Shown one piece after another: positions 51,121-60,458 of a stretch of DNA of 64,000 nucleotides. Source of the stretch: TH-plancto1 sp043777375 (GTDB lineage Bacteria > Planctomycetota > Planctomycetia > Planctomycetales > Planctomycetaceae); the NCBI GenBank assembly GCA_043777375.1, contig JAYWHX010000132.1, forward strand, positions 47,784-111,783. The letters run 5' to 3'. The notes beneath the pieces were generated by a model. The model saw only the letters and a list, made by a program, of their open reading frames with translations. It was not told where the DNA came from and made no database searches. How positions within the stretch are numbered: the first letter of the stretch is position 1; the number at the start of each line of letters is the position of its first letter. Both the position numbers and the translations under genes were made by a program.

Positions 51121-52320
51121 CTATTCCGGGTTCAAAAACCCCTTGATGCGGTTGATTCCCTGTTCCAGCATCTCGATGTTTGTCGCGAATGAGAGTCGGA
51201 CGTAGCCGGGAGCACCGAAGGCATCGCCCGTGACCAAAGCCACGTGAGCGGTTTCGAGGAGGGCAGTGCAAAACTCGGTCGCGTCTTTCACGACCTTTCC
51301 ACTCTGCAGTGACTTTCCGAAGTAGTGACTCACATCAAAGAAGATGTAAAACGCACCGCCAGGCTCCACATACTTGACCTTGGGGATTTCTCGAAAGCGG
51401 CCCAGGACATATGCCCGCCGCTTCACAAATTCGGCATGCATCGCCGCGACACTGTCCTGCGATCCGGTCAGACCGGCGATCGCGGCGTGTTGACTGATGC
51501 TGCACGGGTTCGAGGTCTGCTGGCTTTGCAGGTTATCAATCGCCACAGTCAGCGCGGGCGGAGTAATACTCCAGCCGATTCGCCAGCCGGTCATCGCGTA
51601 CGCCTTGCTGACTCCGCTGACAATGATCGTCAACTGGGCCACATCCGCGCCGAAGGAAGCAAACGACCGGAACTCGGCTCCGTCGTAGATCAGTTTTTCG
51701 TAGATCTCATCTGACAGAACGGGAATCTGGTGCTTCACAGCGACACGGGCCAGGGCTTCGAGTGCTGCCACAGGATAGACCGCGCCGGTCGGGTTGCTCG
51801 GACTGTTGAGCATCAGCAACCGAGTCCGGGGCGTAATCGCCTGTTCGAATTGCTCAGGAGTCAGGACATATCCCGAATCGGGAGTGGTTGCGACCAGAAC
51901 CGCTTTCGCTCCTGTCAGCTCGACGAGAGCGCTGTAGCTCACCCAGTACGGGGTCGGGATGATGACTTCGTCGCCGGGTCCACAGAGCGACGCGATCACG
52001 TTGTGAATCGCATGCTTGGCGCCGTTCGAGACCACGATCTGGTTTGGCTGGAACTTGAGCCCATAGTCACGCTCGTAGGCGAGGCAGATCGCCTTCTTCA
52101 GCTCGGGGATGCCGCCCGATGGTGTGTAATGCGTGTGCCCGGCATCCATGGCCGCTGTCGCAGCTGCCCGAATGTGGGCGGGAGTGTTGAAGTCCGGCTC
52201 TCCCAGCGTGAAGTCAAACACTTTGACTCCGCTGGCTTTCAGCGCCTTCGCCTTGGCCGCTGCGGCAATCGTGGCGGAGGGCTGAAGAGTCTTGACGGCG
52301 GGAGAGAGACGGAAGTCCAT
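51121..52320 (-). CDS. Pyridoxal-phosphate aminotransferase (aspartate aminotransferase family, class I)
   Basis: 399 residues, ATG start. Class I/II fold: VFDFTLGEPDFNTPAHI, HYTPSGGIPELKKAI, NGAKHAIHNV (PLP phosphate region), NSPSNPTGAVYP, and the PLP-lysine in SGVSKAYAMTGWRIGW. The C-terminal Arg in APGYVRLSFATNIEML binds the substrate carboxylate. It most likely transaminates aspartate or an aromatic/prephenate-type amino acid with 2-oxoglutarate. Substrate not resolvable from motifs. Convergent with the secretin gene, separated by its terminator. Confidence 0.93.
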   Translation of the reverse strand: MDFRLSPAVKTLQPSATIAAAAKAKALKASGVKVFDFTLGEPDFNTPAHIRAAATAAMDAGHTHYTPSGGIPELKKAICLAYERDYGLKFQPNQIVVSNGAKHAIHNVIASLCGPGDEVIIPTPYWVSYSALVELTGAKAVLVATTPDSGYVLTPEQFEQAITPRTRLLMLNSPSNPTGAVYPVAALEALARVAVKHQIPVLSDEIYEKLIYDGAEFRSFASFGADVAQLTIIVSGVSKAYAMTGWRIGWSITPPALTVAIDNLQSQQTSNPCSISQHAAIAGLTGSQDSVAAMHAEFVKRRAYVLGRFREIPKVKYVEPGGAFYIFFDVSHYFGKSLQSGKVVKDATEFCTALLETAHVALVTGDAFGAPGYVRLSFATNIEMLEQGINRIKGFLNPE

Positions 52321-52414
52321 GACACCACTCAGGAAACGTGTTTTCGACGACTTTGGACTGCAATCGCAAAGAAGGCACTCCGAACTCAGAATTGTCCGAG
52401 TTCAAGGAACCACG

Positions 52415-54370
52415 TCAAGGACACCGTGAAAACGCGGTTGTCCGTGTCGCAGCTTTCGTGTCCGAATTTGACGAATGGTCCGCGAACTGCATGCACCAGC
52501 TTTCGATGGCCAGCAGTGTCCAGACAGTGTAAGCCGCGTCAATCTTCCCGGTCCGGTTGTCTTCAATCAGCTGGCGTACAGCCAAGGGGTCAAACAGACC
52601 GCGTTGTGCAATGCGATCGATGGACAGACGTTCCTTGATCATCGGTCCCAGATCGTCCAAGATCCATTTGCGGACGGGGCCACCAAAGCCAGCCTTGGGG
52701 CGGTAGATCACATCATGTGGCAGATAACGTTCCGCGACCTTGCGAAGCAGGTATTTCGTGACGCGCCCCCGCATCTTCAGATCCAGCGGAATCGTCGTTG
52801 AGAATTCTACGAGATCAATATCCAGGTACGGCACGCGGACCTCGACCCCCGTCGCCATCGAGAGCTTGTCCGTGTAATTTAAATTGTGATCGACTAGAAA
52901 GGACTGCAGCTCGACATACAGCATCTGGTTTAGCGGCGACTTCTCATTCGGAATCTCATTCAGATACGCCTTGAGTGTCTCCAGCGGATCATACCCCCCC
53001 AGTCGCTCCCGTGACTGGGGACTGAGCAGAGCCCGTACACGGTCTGGATCGATCCAGGAAAAGTAACCGACCATCCGGTCAACTGGTGTTTTGCTGATCC
53101 CGGCTGACAGCTTGCGGAGTCGCCGAAACAGAGCGGGTCGTGAAGGCAGTTGTCGGGCCGCAGCTGTCATCCAAGACCTCAGCCAGCGCGGCACCCAGCT
53201 GAGCCACGGCTCAAGAGCCAGTGCCTCATGACGGCGGTAGCCGGAGAATAGATCGTCTGCCGCAGTTCCCCCGAGGAGCACCTTGTACCCCATCTCCTTG
53301 GCCCGCTCGCAAATCGCGAGCACATTCATCGGAGCAGCGTCGGCTTGCGGTTCGTCCAGATGCCAGATGATCCGATCAAACAGCGGCAGTAAGTCGAGCG
53401 TTGGATCGACGACCTCGAGCGTCACATCCAGATGCTGAGCCGCCTTTCGCGCGTACACCAAATCGCTGACGAACCCTTCGGTCGACTCGACCCCGGTCGT
53501 GTCGATCGTAAATGCCTGCAACGGAACACCAGGCCGAAGCTTCCGTGCGAGTGCTACAATCAGGCTGGAATCGAGACCTCCCGAGAGAAAGAAACCCACC
53601 GGAACATCTGACAGCAGCTGGCGTTCGACAGCGTCTTGCAGCCGTTGATCCAATTCGTCGATCAGCTGCAATTCTGTTGCAGAGGATCGCGTCCCGTTGA
53701 ATGGTGGGAGGTAATATCGAACCTCTTCCAAGGCTTCGATGGGGTGGTGAAGATTGACCCAGGCACAGTGACCCGGCCTCAGCTTGTGAACCGACTCCAA
53801 AGGAGTATGGCCCCCAGGCGACCAAAGAAAACTCAAGTAATTCACGATCCCACGTAGGTCAAGCTCCCGACACAAATTGGGAAGTTCCAGCAGGCTTTTG
53901 AGCTCAGAAGCGAATGCCAGTCGTCCCTGAGTAACAGTGTAGTAGAGAGGTTTGGTCCCGAAGTGATCTCTCGCCAGCAGTAACCGCTGGGTGTGCCGAT
54001 CGTAGAACGCCAGGCTGAAGATCCCGTTCAACCGGGGTAACAGCTGCTCGCCGAATTTGATCAGACCGCACAGCAGTGTTTCGGTATCAGAGGTCGATCG
54101 AAATTCGTGCTCCGAGGCGAGTTCCCGGCGGATATCCAGGTGGTTGTAGATCTCGCCATTGAAGACGAGAACGTAGCGGTCGTCATTGGAAAGCATCGGC
54201 TGGTGCCCAGCCGCAGACAGGTCAAGAATCGACAGCCGACTGTGCCCCAGACTTAATCCGTCTGCGGAAAACTGCCCTGTATCGTCGGGTCCACGATGGC
54301 GCATCGCATCGATCAGCGGCCCGATGTCCGTTGACTGACCGATCCAAGTCACCCCCACCAAGCCGCACAT
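52415..54370 (-). CDS. asnB: Asparagine synthase (glutamine-hydrolysing)
   Basis: 651 residues. Begins with MCGLVGV, so Cys2 becomes the N-terminal nucleophile of the glutaminase domain; RHRGPDD and FNGEIYNH follow. The synthetase domain has the ATP-pyrophosphatase motif FLSGGLDSSL (residues ~262-270) and VRVPYLDIDLVEF. Length and DHNLNYTDKLSMATGVEVRVPYLD match AsnB-type enzymes, which include capsule or exopolysaccharide-associated paralogs. The reaction is aspartate plus glutamine to asparagine, but a paralog could amidate another carboxylate. The gene is divergent from the oxidoreductase at 54696. Confidence 0.93.
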   Translation of the reverse strand: MCGLVGVTWIGQSTDIGPLIDAMRHRGPDDTGQFSADGLSLGHSRLSILDLSAAGHQPMLSNDDRYVLVFNGEIYNHLDIRRELASEHEFRSTSDTETLLCGLIKFGEQLLPRLNGIFSLAFYDRHTQRLLLARDHFGTKPLYYTVTQGRLAFASELKSLLELPNLCRELDLRGIVNYLSFLWSPGGHTPLESVHKLRPGHCAWVNLHHPIEALEEVRYYLPPFNGTRSSATELQLIDELDQRLQDAVERQLLSDVPVGFFLSGGLDSSLIVALARKLRPGVPLQAFTIDTTGVESTEGFVSDLVYARKAAQHLDVTLEVVDPTLDLLPLFDRIIWHLDEPQADAAPMNVLAICERAKEMGYKVLLGGTAADDLFSGYRRHEALALEPWLSWVPRWLRSWMTAAARQLPSRPALFRRLRKLSAGISKTPVDRMVGYFSWIDPDRVRALLSPQSRERLGGYDPLETLKAYLNEIPNEKSPLNQMLYVELQSFLVDHNLNYTDKLSMATGVEVRVPYLDIDLVEFSTTIPLDLKMRGRVTKYLLRKVAERYLPHDVIYRPKAGFGGPVRKWILDDLGPMIKERLSIDRIAQRGLFDPLAVRQLIEDNRTGKIDAAYTVWTLLAIESWCMQFADHSSNSDTKAATRTTAFSRCP

Positions 54371-54695
54371 TTCGCTCTCGTCTGGTCAAAAATAGTTCTG
54401 AAGGGATCGTAAGGTGCCCGTTTCAGTGATCGCAAGGCGAGAGGGAAACATCTCTTTGAAATCCTCAAACTCCAGATCCTGCTGGAGCCATTTGATGCGA
54501 TTGCTGAATAACGAGGACCGCAGAGCCATCGCGAGCCAGCTCTTGATGTTTTGGATCAACATTCATGGATTCGTCTCGGGGCGTCTTCGGACGACGATTT
54601 CAGGCTCACCGAACCGTCCTCTCATTCGACATTCCCTACGTGTCACGCTACGGTGTAGGACTTCCATTTGCATCGGTTTGTCTAAGGTTGTGTCC
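54371..54695. other. Divergent intergenic region
   Basis: 325 bases between the divergent asnB and Gfo/Idh/MocA genes. The frame of the oxidoreductase is open through it, but no start is better than ATG 54696 and the translated stretch looks non-coding. No repeat or hairpin was recognised. Confidence 0.5.
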
Positions 54696-55745
54696 ATGTC
54701 GAAGCCGCAAGTTCGAGTCGGCATTGTTGGGGCGGGAACGAATACCCGTGTTCGCCACATTCCGGGCCTGCGGGCTGTCACGGGCGTGGAGATTGTGTCT
54801 GTCTCCAATCGGACCACCGCTTCATCGGAGCGTGTCGCCAAAGAGTTCAGCATCCCCCAGGTCGTCGAGCGCTGGCAAGATCTGGTCGCCTCGCCAGACA
54901 TCGATGCCGTGATGATCGGCACGTGGCCCAATATGCACTGCGAAGTCACCTGCGCAGCTCTCGCAGCTGGAAAGCACGTGCTCTGCGAAGCCCGGATGGC
55001 CTGCGACCTGGCCGAAGCCCGGAAGATGCTCGCTGCGTCCCAAGCTCATCCGCAACTCACTGCGCAGATCGTCCCCAGCCCCTTTGGCCTGGAAGTCGGG
55101 GCCAAAGTCCAGAAGCTGCTCGCGGACAACTTCATTGGTCAGCTGCGTGAGTTCGTGGTCATCGCCGCCGACGACCAGTTCTGGGACTACTCGCGTCCAA
55201 TTCATTGGCGGCAGGACCCCAGCCTGAGCGGTAAAAACGTTCTGACTCTGGGGATCATGCACGAGACGTTAAGCCGCTGGATACCGGCTCCCACGCGTGT
55301 CTATGCGCAAGCGGCTGTGTTTGAGACCGAGCGGCCCGATCCAGCTGCAAATGGCTACCGCAACTGTGTCGTGCCTGACAGCGTGCAGATTCTGACGCAG
55401 ACCGAGGCCGGCGCCCGCGGGATTTACCACCTCAGCGGCACGACGCTGTTCGGGCCGGGCAAGCAGATCCATTTGTACGGCAGTCGGGGCACGCTCAAGA
55501 TTGTCTTCGGGGCGAAGGAGCAGATCTTCGCGGGTTATCACAGCCATAGCGAGCTCAAGGAGCTCGACCTCGCCCCTGAAACACGCGGTGGCTGGCGTGT
55601 CGAAGCTGAGTTCATCGGAGCCATCCGAGGTGAAGAGCCCATACAGTACACCACCTTTGCCGATGCCGTTCGGGACATGGAGTTTACTGAGGCCGTCTCG
55701 CAGAGTGTCGCTCAGCACCAGTCCGTCAGCCTGCCTCTCGCCTGA
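54696..55745 (+). CDS. Gfo/Idh/MocA-family oxidoreductase
   Basis: 349 residues from ATG 54696. The N-terminal Rossmann fold is VRVGIVGAGTNTRVRHIPGL, then VSNRTTASSERVAKEFSI. AGKHVLCEARMACDLAEARKML is the EKP-type segment, in which the family's Lys is replaced by Ala or Arg (CEARMA instead of CEKPLA). The C-terminal alpha/beta domain has HETLSRWIP and LHLYGSRGTLKIVFG-like IHLYGSRGTLKI. Members use NAD(P)H on sugars or related alcohols. The altered EKP motif may mean reduced or changed catalysis. Next gene is hisH, 93 bases downstream. Confidence 0.9.
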   Translation: MSKPQVRVGIVGAGTNTRVRHIPGLRAVTGVEIVSVSNRTTASSERVAKEFSIPQVVERWQDLVASPDIDAVMIGTWPNMHCEVTCAALAAGKHVLCEARMACDLAEARKMLAASQAHPQLTAQIVPSPFGLEVGAKVQKLLADNFIGQLREFVVIAADDQFWDYSRPIHWRQDPSLSGKNVLTLGIMHETLSRWIPAPTRVYAQAAVFETERPDPAANGYRNCVVPDSVQILTQTEAGARGIYHLSGTTLFGPGKQIHLYGSRGTLKIVFGAKEQIFAGYHSHSELKELDLAPETRGGWRVEAEFIGAIRGEEPIQYTTFADAVRDMEFTEAVSQSVAQHQSVSLPLA

Positions 55746-55838
55746 ACCTGAATGAGTTTGAAGTTGTCAGTTCTCATTGTCACAAACACGCGAGATTGAA
55801 CTCCCCCACTGAAAACTGACCACTGAAAACTCCTCCCC

Positions 55839-56453
55839 ATGCTGCACATCATCGACTACGGAATGGGCAATCTGCGGAGCGTCCAGAAGGCGTTTGAGCA
55901 TCTGGGGATTGAGGCGGTCATCACGACCAACCCGCGCGATCTGTCCGCTGCCGACCGCGTGATTCTGCCGGGGGTCGGGGCCTTTCGCGATGCCATTGCG
56001 GAACTCAAGCGTCTCGATTTCGTAACCGCGATTCGTGACAGCGTCTCCAGCGGCAAGCCATTCCTTGGCATCTGTCTGGGACTTCAATTGCTCTTTGATG
56101 TGAGTTACGAAGACGGCGAGCACGAAGGGCTGGGGATAGTGCCCGGCAAGGTGATTCGCTTCGCCCCCCAGCCGAATCTCAAGATTCCTCACATGGGGTG
56201 GAACTCACTGACGTTTCAGCAATCCCATCCGATCTTGAATGGCATCGATCCCGGTTCGCACGTCTACTTCGTCCATAGTTACCACGTTGTTCCGAACGAC
56301 CCCAATGTGATCGCCGCTACTAGCGACCATGGAGGCCCCTTCGTGGCGATGATCGCCCAAGGCAACCTGACCGCCACACAGTTCCACCCCGAGAAGAGCC
56401 AGGCAGTCGGGCTGCAACTGCTCAAGAACTTCGCAGCTTTGCCTCACTCTTAG
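55839..56453 (+). CDS. hisH: Imidazole glycerol phosphate synthase glutaminase subunit
   Basis: 204 residues. MLHIIDYGMGNLRSVQKAFE opens the class I glutamine amidotransferase. The nucleophile Cys is in GKPFLGICLGLQLLF, the oxyanion and substrate loop is PGVGAFRDA, and the His/Glu pair is in ATQFHPEKSQAVG. It supplies ammonia to HisF for imidazole glycerol phosphate formation in histidine synthesis. hisF and other his genes are not in the window, so the pathway is scattered in this genome. Confidence 0.95.
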   Translation: MLHIIDYGMGNLRSVQKAFEHLGIEAVITTNPRDLSAADRVILPGVGAFRDAIAELKRLDFVTAIRDSVSSGKPFLGICLGLQLLFDVSYEDGEHEGLGIVPGKVIRFAPQPNLKIPHMGWNSLTFQQSHPILNGIDPGSHVYFVHSYHVVPNDPNVIAATSDHGGPFVAMIAQGNLTATQFHPEKSQAVGLQLLKNFAALPHS

Positions 56454-56483
56454 AGCAGATTCGGAATCCGTCTTCAGTAGGAG

Positions 56484-56808
56484 ATTGGAACACTAATCTC
56501 CTCTGATTAACACTAATCTGTAAGAACCTGAGTTCGGGATCAGCACTCCAATTTCACCACGAAACACACGAAGCAGACGAAAAAGCAGAGAGGCTGAGTT
56601 TGATTCATCGAGTCGTTCCCTCCAGAACAACAGCTAAGAACCGTGAAACTCTCATCAGGCAGGAGGAGGCCCTCCTCTGTTTCGTGTGTTGAGTGGCTTT
56701 CGTGGTTCATCTCTGCTGTGATCGATGCCTGTCCTGAAACCGAACTCAGGTTAAGAGGATGATCCTCGAATCGGATCAGTGAAGTTTAGCGGGGATTAGT
56801 GTTCCAAT
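56484..56808. repeat. Nested inverted-repeat element (MITE-like)
   Basis: Three nested inverted repeats share one centre: outer ATTGGAACACTAATC (56484-56498) with its complement at 56794-56808; middle AACCTGAGTTCGG (56525-56537) with 56740-56752; inner CCACGAAACACACGAA with TTTCGTGTGTT and CTTTCGTGG. A second CACTAATCT copy follows the outer left arm. It is about 325 bases, without an ORF, in the 582-base gap after hisH. It looks like a non-autonomous palindromic element; no transposase or target duplication was established. Confidence 0.7.
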
Positions 56809-56865
56809 TCCCTCTCTTTCCGCATGTTGGACTGAAGACCATTTCAGAAAGTGCTCTAGGAAGTA

Positions 56866-56961
56866 CAACCCCTTCAGGGTTGGTTGGTCGCGTCATCCGT
56901 TGACCCAGTGTGCGCTCCTGCGGTCGCGACCCTGGGCTATCACCTGCAACCCCTTCGGGGT
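56866..56961. repeat. Two copies of CAACCCCTTCNGGGT palindromic repeat
   Basis: 56866-56882 (CAACCCCTTCAGGGTTG) and 56947-56961 (CAACCCCTTCGGGGT) are small stem-loops seen in planctomycete gaps. They lie between the nested element and the MBL hydrolase stop. Confidence 0.7.
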
Positions 56962-57035
56962 ACGGACTAAGCCAAATGGCACGGCAAATGAAGATTCCCC
57001 CTCACTCTGGCTAACTGGCTGATCGCTGACAGCTC

Positions 57036-58085
57036 CTACTGACACCGATATGTCCGCTGCTCCCCATCGGCTCCGATCTGGACGGTGAACGATTCTCCGC
57101 CGGACAGGACGCTGGCTTTGATCCACTGGCCAGAGCAGTTCACCGTCGGCTCGATGTTGGCGATGAACCCCTTTGGGGCTTGTTCGTCATCCTTGAGGGC
57201 CACGTTGCGGTGCAGCTGGTACATCGCCTTTAACGACTTGCAGGCTCGCAGGGTGTCGATCGTCTCTTTGGCTCCGCCCTTGGTCGGGCCGTTGCAGCAG
57301 ACCGACACGACGGGGTCGATCGCCTTTACCAGTACGGGGTTGTTACTGACATTCAAGCCGTGGTGCGTGACCATGTAGAGATCGATGTGACCCAGCGGGT
57401 TATTGGGCGTGACGAGTTCCGCCTCGGTATTCCAAGTGAGGTCACCACAGCACAGGAATCGAAATTTCCCGAACTGCATTACTAAGCTCAGGCTCGCCGC
57501 ATTGTCGGACGGGTCGACCGGTTGGGGTTTGTGCTCAGCTGCGAATGGGTTGGGTTTGCCGGTGTTGGCAATGACCTTGCGGCTGCCGGTCACGACTTCA
57601 ATCGAGAGCGGTGTCTGGGGGGAATCGAGCTCGTGGCGGTCGCCCGCCTTCAAGGTCTGCGAGTGGTTATTGCAGGCGGCCTTGTACTTCGCGATCCGCT
57701 CGCCGAATTCTGGGTCTTCCGCCAGCATGTCAGGAATGCCCCGGTCCCAGAAGTTCTCGATCGGCAGGCTCCCCGCCAGTGACGCATGATTTCCAAAGTG
57801 GTCCAGGTGCCAATGGCTGACGACGGCATGGTTGATCTTCTTGAGCCCCGCGACATCCTTGACCACATGCAGAATCCGCCCGAGATCGCGGCCCCCATTG
57901 TCCGGATATCCGCTGTCGATCAGGATCGATTCCCCAGCTGGAGTGACAACCAGAGTCGCAGCTCCGCCCTCGACGTCAATGAAGTAAATGTCGAGGTTCC
58001 CGTCGGCTTCCCCCGCGTATGCCCGCGTCGAAGCCATTCCCCACAGCAGGCATAACGTCATCATCCAGCGAGCAGTCGAGCGCAT
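57036..58085 (-). CDS. Secreted MBL-fold metallohydrolase (ComEC-C-like)
   Basis: 349 residues. The signal peptide is MMTLCLLWGMASTRAYAG. The metallo-beta-lactamase fold shows ESILIDSGYPDNGGRDLGRI, the zinc motif VSHWHLDHFGNHASL (H-x-H-x-D-H), FRFLCCGDLTWNTEAEL, and LYMVTHHGLNVSNNP. The HHG late motif and overall layout resemble the periplasmic domain of ComEC-type DNA-uptake proteins, but no membrane channel is present. Substrate unknown; nuclease or esterase activity is possible. Confidence 0.88.
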   Translation of the reverse strand: MRSTARWMMTLCLLWGMASTRAYAGEADGNLDIYFIDVEGGAATLVVTPAGESILIDSGYPDNGGRDLGRILHVVKDVAGLKKINHAVVSHWHLDHFGNHASLAGSLPIENFWDRGIPDMLAEDPEFGERIAKYKAACNNHSQTLKAGDRHELDSPQTPLSIEVVTGSRKVIANTGKPNPFAAEHKPQPVDPSDNAASLSLVMQFGKFRFLCCGDLTWNTEAELVTPNNPLGHIDLYMVTHHGLNVSNNPVLVKAIDPVVSVCCNGPTKGGAKETIDTLRACKSLKAMYQLHRNVALKDDEQAPKGFIANIEPTVNCSGQWIKASVLSGGESFTVQIGADGEQRTYRCQ

Positions 58086-58178
58086 ATCAAGTCTCCGAAT
58101 CGAGGGCGGAAGTCAATCACCGATACTGTTGATCTGAACCGGGCTGAGTCAGAGAGTCAAGCGAGGTCTCCCGATCCG

Positions 58179-58311
58179 GGAGCGGCACGGCGTCAGCCTG
58201 CCGAGGGGTTGAGTGTCGCCACAACGTCCGGAGCCCAGATTCAGTGGATCGCGCGACTCTCAGCATTCTCCTTGTTCGCCATGTCTCGGCAGGCTGACGC
58301 CGTGCCGCTCC
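58179..58311. repeat. 27-bp perfect inverted repeat (GGCACGGCGTCAGCCTG type)
   Basis: Arms 58179-58205 and 58285-58311 are perfect reverse complements over 27 bases, with a 79-base spacer. Core: GGCACGGCGTCAGCCTGCC. It fills most of the 306-base gap 58086-58391 between two divergent genes; no gene was seen there. Confidence 0.9.
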
Positions 58312-58391
58312 GAATTCACGCTCGTGTTGTCGTCAACATACCCCGTCCGGTAACGTAAACCGATTACCCTCGGCCCAGTGAGTCCTCGTTC

Positions 58392-59240
58392 ATGCCCGTT
58401 TCCGATTCTCCCACCAAGCCGTTTCGCCCGCACTACTGGCGAGTCTGGCTGATGTTTCTGAAGGTCTCACTCTCGCGCGAGATGATCTTCCGCTGGAACT
58501 TCTTGATCGAGGTCGTGACCACCTGCTTCTGGATCGCAGCCCAACTGCTGCTCTTTCAGATTATCTTTGGTCATGTGAAGCAGATCGGCGACTGGTCACA
58601 GTCCGAGTACTATGGCTTCATGGCGACCGGAATGCTGATCAATGCGTTTGTCGAGATGCTGTTCATGCCGAACTGCGCGAACCTCAGCGAGCAGATTCGA
58701 ACAGGGAATCTCGACTTCGTGCTGGTGAAGCCGATCGACCCGCAATTCCTCGTTTCGTTTCAGACGGTCGACATGTCGCTGCTGGCACAGATCGCGGTAT
58801 CGCTGGGATTGCTCGCCTATTCGGTGACTGCCAGTGGGGTGACTGTGACGCTGGTCAGTGTTCTGGTGTATGCGTTTCTGGTCGCGGTGGCTGTAGCGTT
58901 TTTCTATGGCATGATGATCGCGCTGGCGAGTGCGGCTGTGTTCATGGGACGGAACCAGGGCTTGTATGATTTCTGGTTCTATGTGACCTCATTTGCCCGT
59001 TACCCTGGGGATATGTACAGAAAAGGCGTGATTGGAGAAATCTTTTGGTTTGGGTTCTCGTTCGTCATCCCGATTCTGTTGGTCGTCACTGTGCCGTCGC
59101 GGGTGTTTCTACAGAAGTCACTCATGCCAAACAGCAACTGGGTGATTGTGATCGCTCCGGTGATGACGGCGATGTGCTTATGGGGATCGCGAAAGATCTT
59201 CCTGTGGTCACTGAGCCACTACCGCAGCGCGAGCAGTTGA
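58392..59240 (+). CDS. ABC-2 type membrane permease (ABC2_membrane_6-like)
   Basis: 282 residues, ATG start. Six hydrophobic segments are visible (VVTTCFWIAAQLLLFQIIFG, MATGMLINAFVEMLFM, IAVSLGLLAYSVTASGVTV, LVYAFLVAVAVAFFYGMMIA, IFWFGFSFVIPILLVVTVP, WVIVIAPVMTAMCLWGS). NLSEQIRTGNLDFVLVKPIDPQFLV is the E-x-I-R-x-G-x-L-D-x-x-L-x-K-P motif of this export permease family. Such permeases normally work with a second permease and an ATPase; neither is next to it in this window. Substrate unknown. Confidence 0.88.
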   Translation: MPVSDSPTKPFRPHYWRVWLMFLKVSLSREMIFRWNFLIEVVTTCFWIAAQLLLFQIIFGHVKQIGDWSQSEYYGFMATGMLINAFVEMLFMPNCANLSEQIRTGNLDFVLVKPIDPQFLVSFQTVDMSLLAQIAVSLGLLAYSVTASGVTVTLVSVLVYAFLVAVAVAFFYGMMIALASAAVFMGRNQGLYDFWFYVTSFARYPGDMYRKGVIGEIFWFGFSFVIPILLVVTVPSRVFLQKSLMPNSNWVIVIAPVMTAMCLWGSRKIFLWSLSHYRSASS

Positions 59241-59242
59241 GC

Positions 59243-59331
59243 CGTGGGATAGGCTTCCAGGCTGTCATTGTTTCATCGGACCCGGTGGGTGGCCGGGTCT
59301 GGAGGCTTTGCGGAAGGCCGGGAATGACAGT
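59243..59331. repeat. Degenerate inverted repeat and hairpin
   Basis: Begins with GTGGGATAGGCTTCCAGGCTG, a decayed relative of the arm at 34096. It includes a perfect hairpin GACCCGG / CCGGGTC and outer arms CTGTCATT / AATGACAG. It lies just after the ABC permease stop. Confidence 0.6.
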
Positions 59332-59424
59332 ATGTCCGCACTCTCAACAGGGCCATGCACAAAGACTCCCGACCCTGCCACACACTGTTTCTCGAATACG
59401 CGAACTCCGACTTAGAATTCTGCG

Positions 59425-60393
59425 ATGCGATTCCCGACTCCCCTTCTTCAGCAATGCTGGTTCCTCGCGGGCCCCACAGCCAGCGGAAAGACAGCTGTCA
59501 GTCTCGCGCTGGCCGAGCAGATCGGCGCGGAGATCATCTGTCTTGACTCGATGACGATTTATCGCGGGATGGATATCGGGACAGCCAAGCCGACCATCGC
59601 CGAGCGTGCCCGTGTCCCACATCACCTGCTCGACACTCGCGAACCACACGAGGAGTTCTCGACCGCCGAATTCATGACGGCGGCCCTGGAGGTTTGCCAG
59701 TCGATCATCTCACGCGGAAAGGTGCCACTCTTCGTCGGAGGCACCGGTCTCTACCTGCGATCACTCCTCCGTGGTGTCTTCGAGGGCCCCCCCGCCGACT
59801 GGCCATTACGTACCGATCTGGAGCAGTTCGCAGCTGCCCATGGCGCGGAGGCTCTGCACGCTCGATTGGCGCAGGTCGACCCGCCGACGGCTCAGCGACT
59901 GCACATGAATGATCAGCGCCGCATCATCCGGGCGATCGAGATCCACGCCATCACTGGTCAGCCGGCGTCCGCTCTGCAACAGGAGACACCACTCCCACTC
60001 GAGGAGCGACCACAGCATGTCTTCTGGCTGAACCCCGACCGAGAAGTCCTCCGCAGGCGAATCAGCCAACGAGTCGACACGATGTTCGCAGCTGGTTTGG
60101 TTAGCGAAGTCGAGACGCTGCTCCGATCGCCACACCGCCTCGGTCGCACCGCGCGACAAGCGCTGGGCTACCGCGAAGTCCTGTCCCACCTCGAGGAGGG
60201 CCTGCCACTTCGCGAAGCCATTGAGCAATTGAATTTCCACACGCACCAGTTCGCCAAGCGTCAGCGGACGTGGTTCCGGAACTTGGAGGAGTTGCAAGTG
60301 ATGGATATCAGCGGAACTGAAAATGCAGAGGCAATCGCAACGGGCATCATCGGGCTGTCCGAAGGGCACTCGTCAGGTGACACTTCACGGTAG
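59425..60393 (+). CDS. miaA: tRNA dimethylallyltransferase
   Basis: 322 residues, ATG 59425. The P loop AGPTASGKT (about residues 15-23) opens the MiaA fold; then DSMTIYRGMDIGTAKP, VPHHLLDTREPHEEFSTAEF, FVGGTGLYLRSLLRG and RIIRAIEIHAITGQP. GYREVLSHLEEGLPLREAIE and FAKRQRTWFRN complete the tRNA-binding part. It adds an isopentenyl group to A37 of tRNAs reading U-starting codons. Length is normal. It is followed 66 bases downstream by a helicase gene on the same strand. Confidence 0.96.
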   Translation: MRFPTPLLQQCWFLAGPTASGKTAVSLALAEQIGAEIICLDSMTIYRGMDIGTAKPTIAERARVPHHLLDTREPHEEFSTAEFMTAALEVCQSIISRGKVPLFVGGTGLYLRSLLRGVFEGPPADWPLRTDLEQFAAAHGAEALHARLAQVDPPTAQRLHMNDQRRIIRAIEIHAITGQPASALQQETPLPLEERPQHVFWLNPDREVLRRRISQRVDTMFAAGLVSEVETLLRSPHRLGRTARQALGYREVLSHLEEGLPLREAIEQLNFHTHQFAKRQRTWFRNLEELQVMDISGTENAEAIATGIIGLSEGHSSGDTSR

Positions 60394-60458
60394 GGACTTC
60401 CTCTCAGCCCCCGTACACTTCATCGTGACCACCAGACGCCGACGACGGAGTGCTACCG

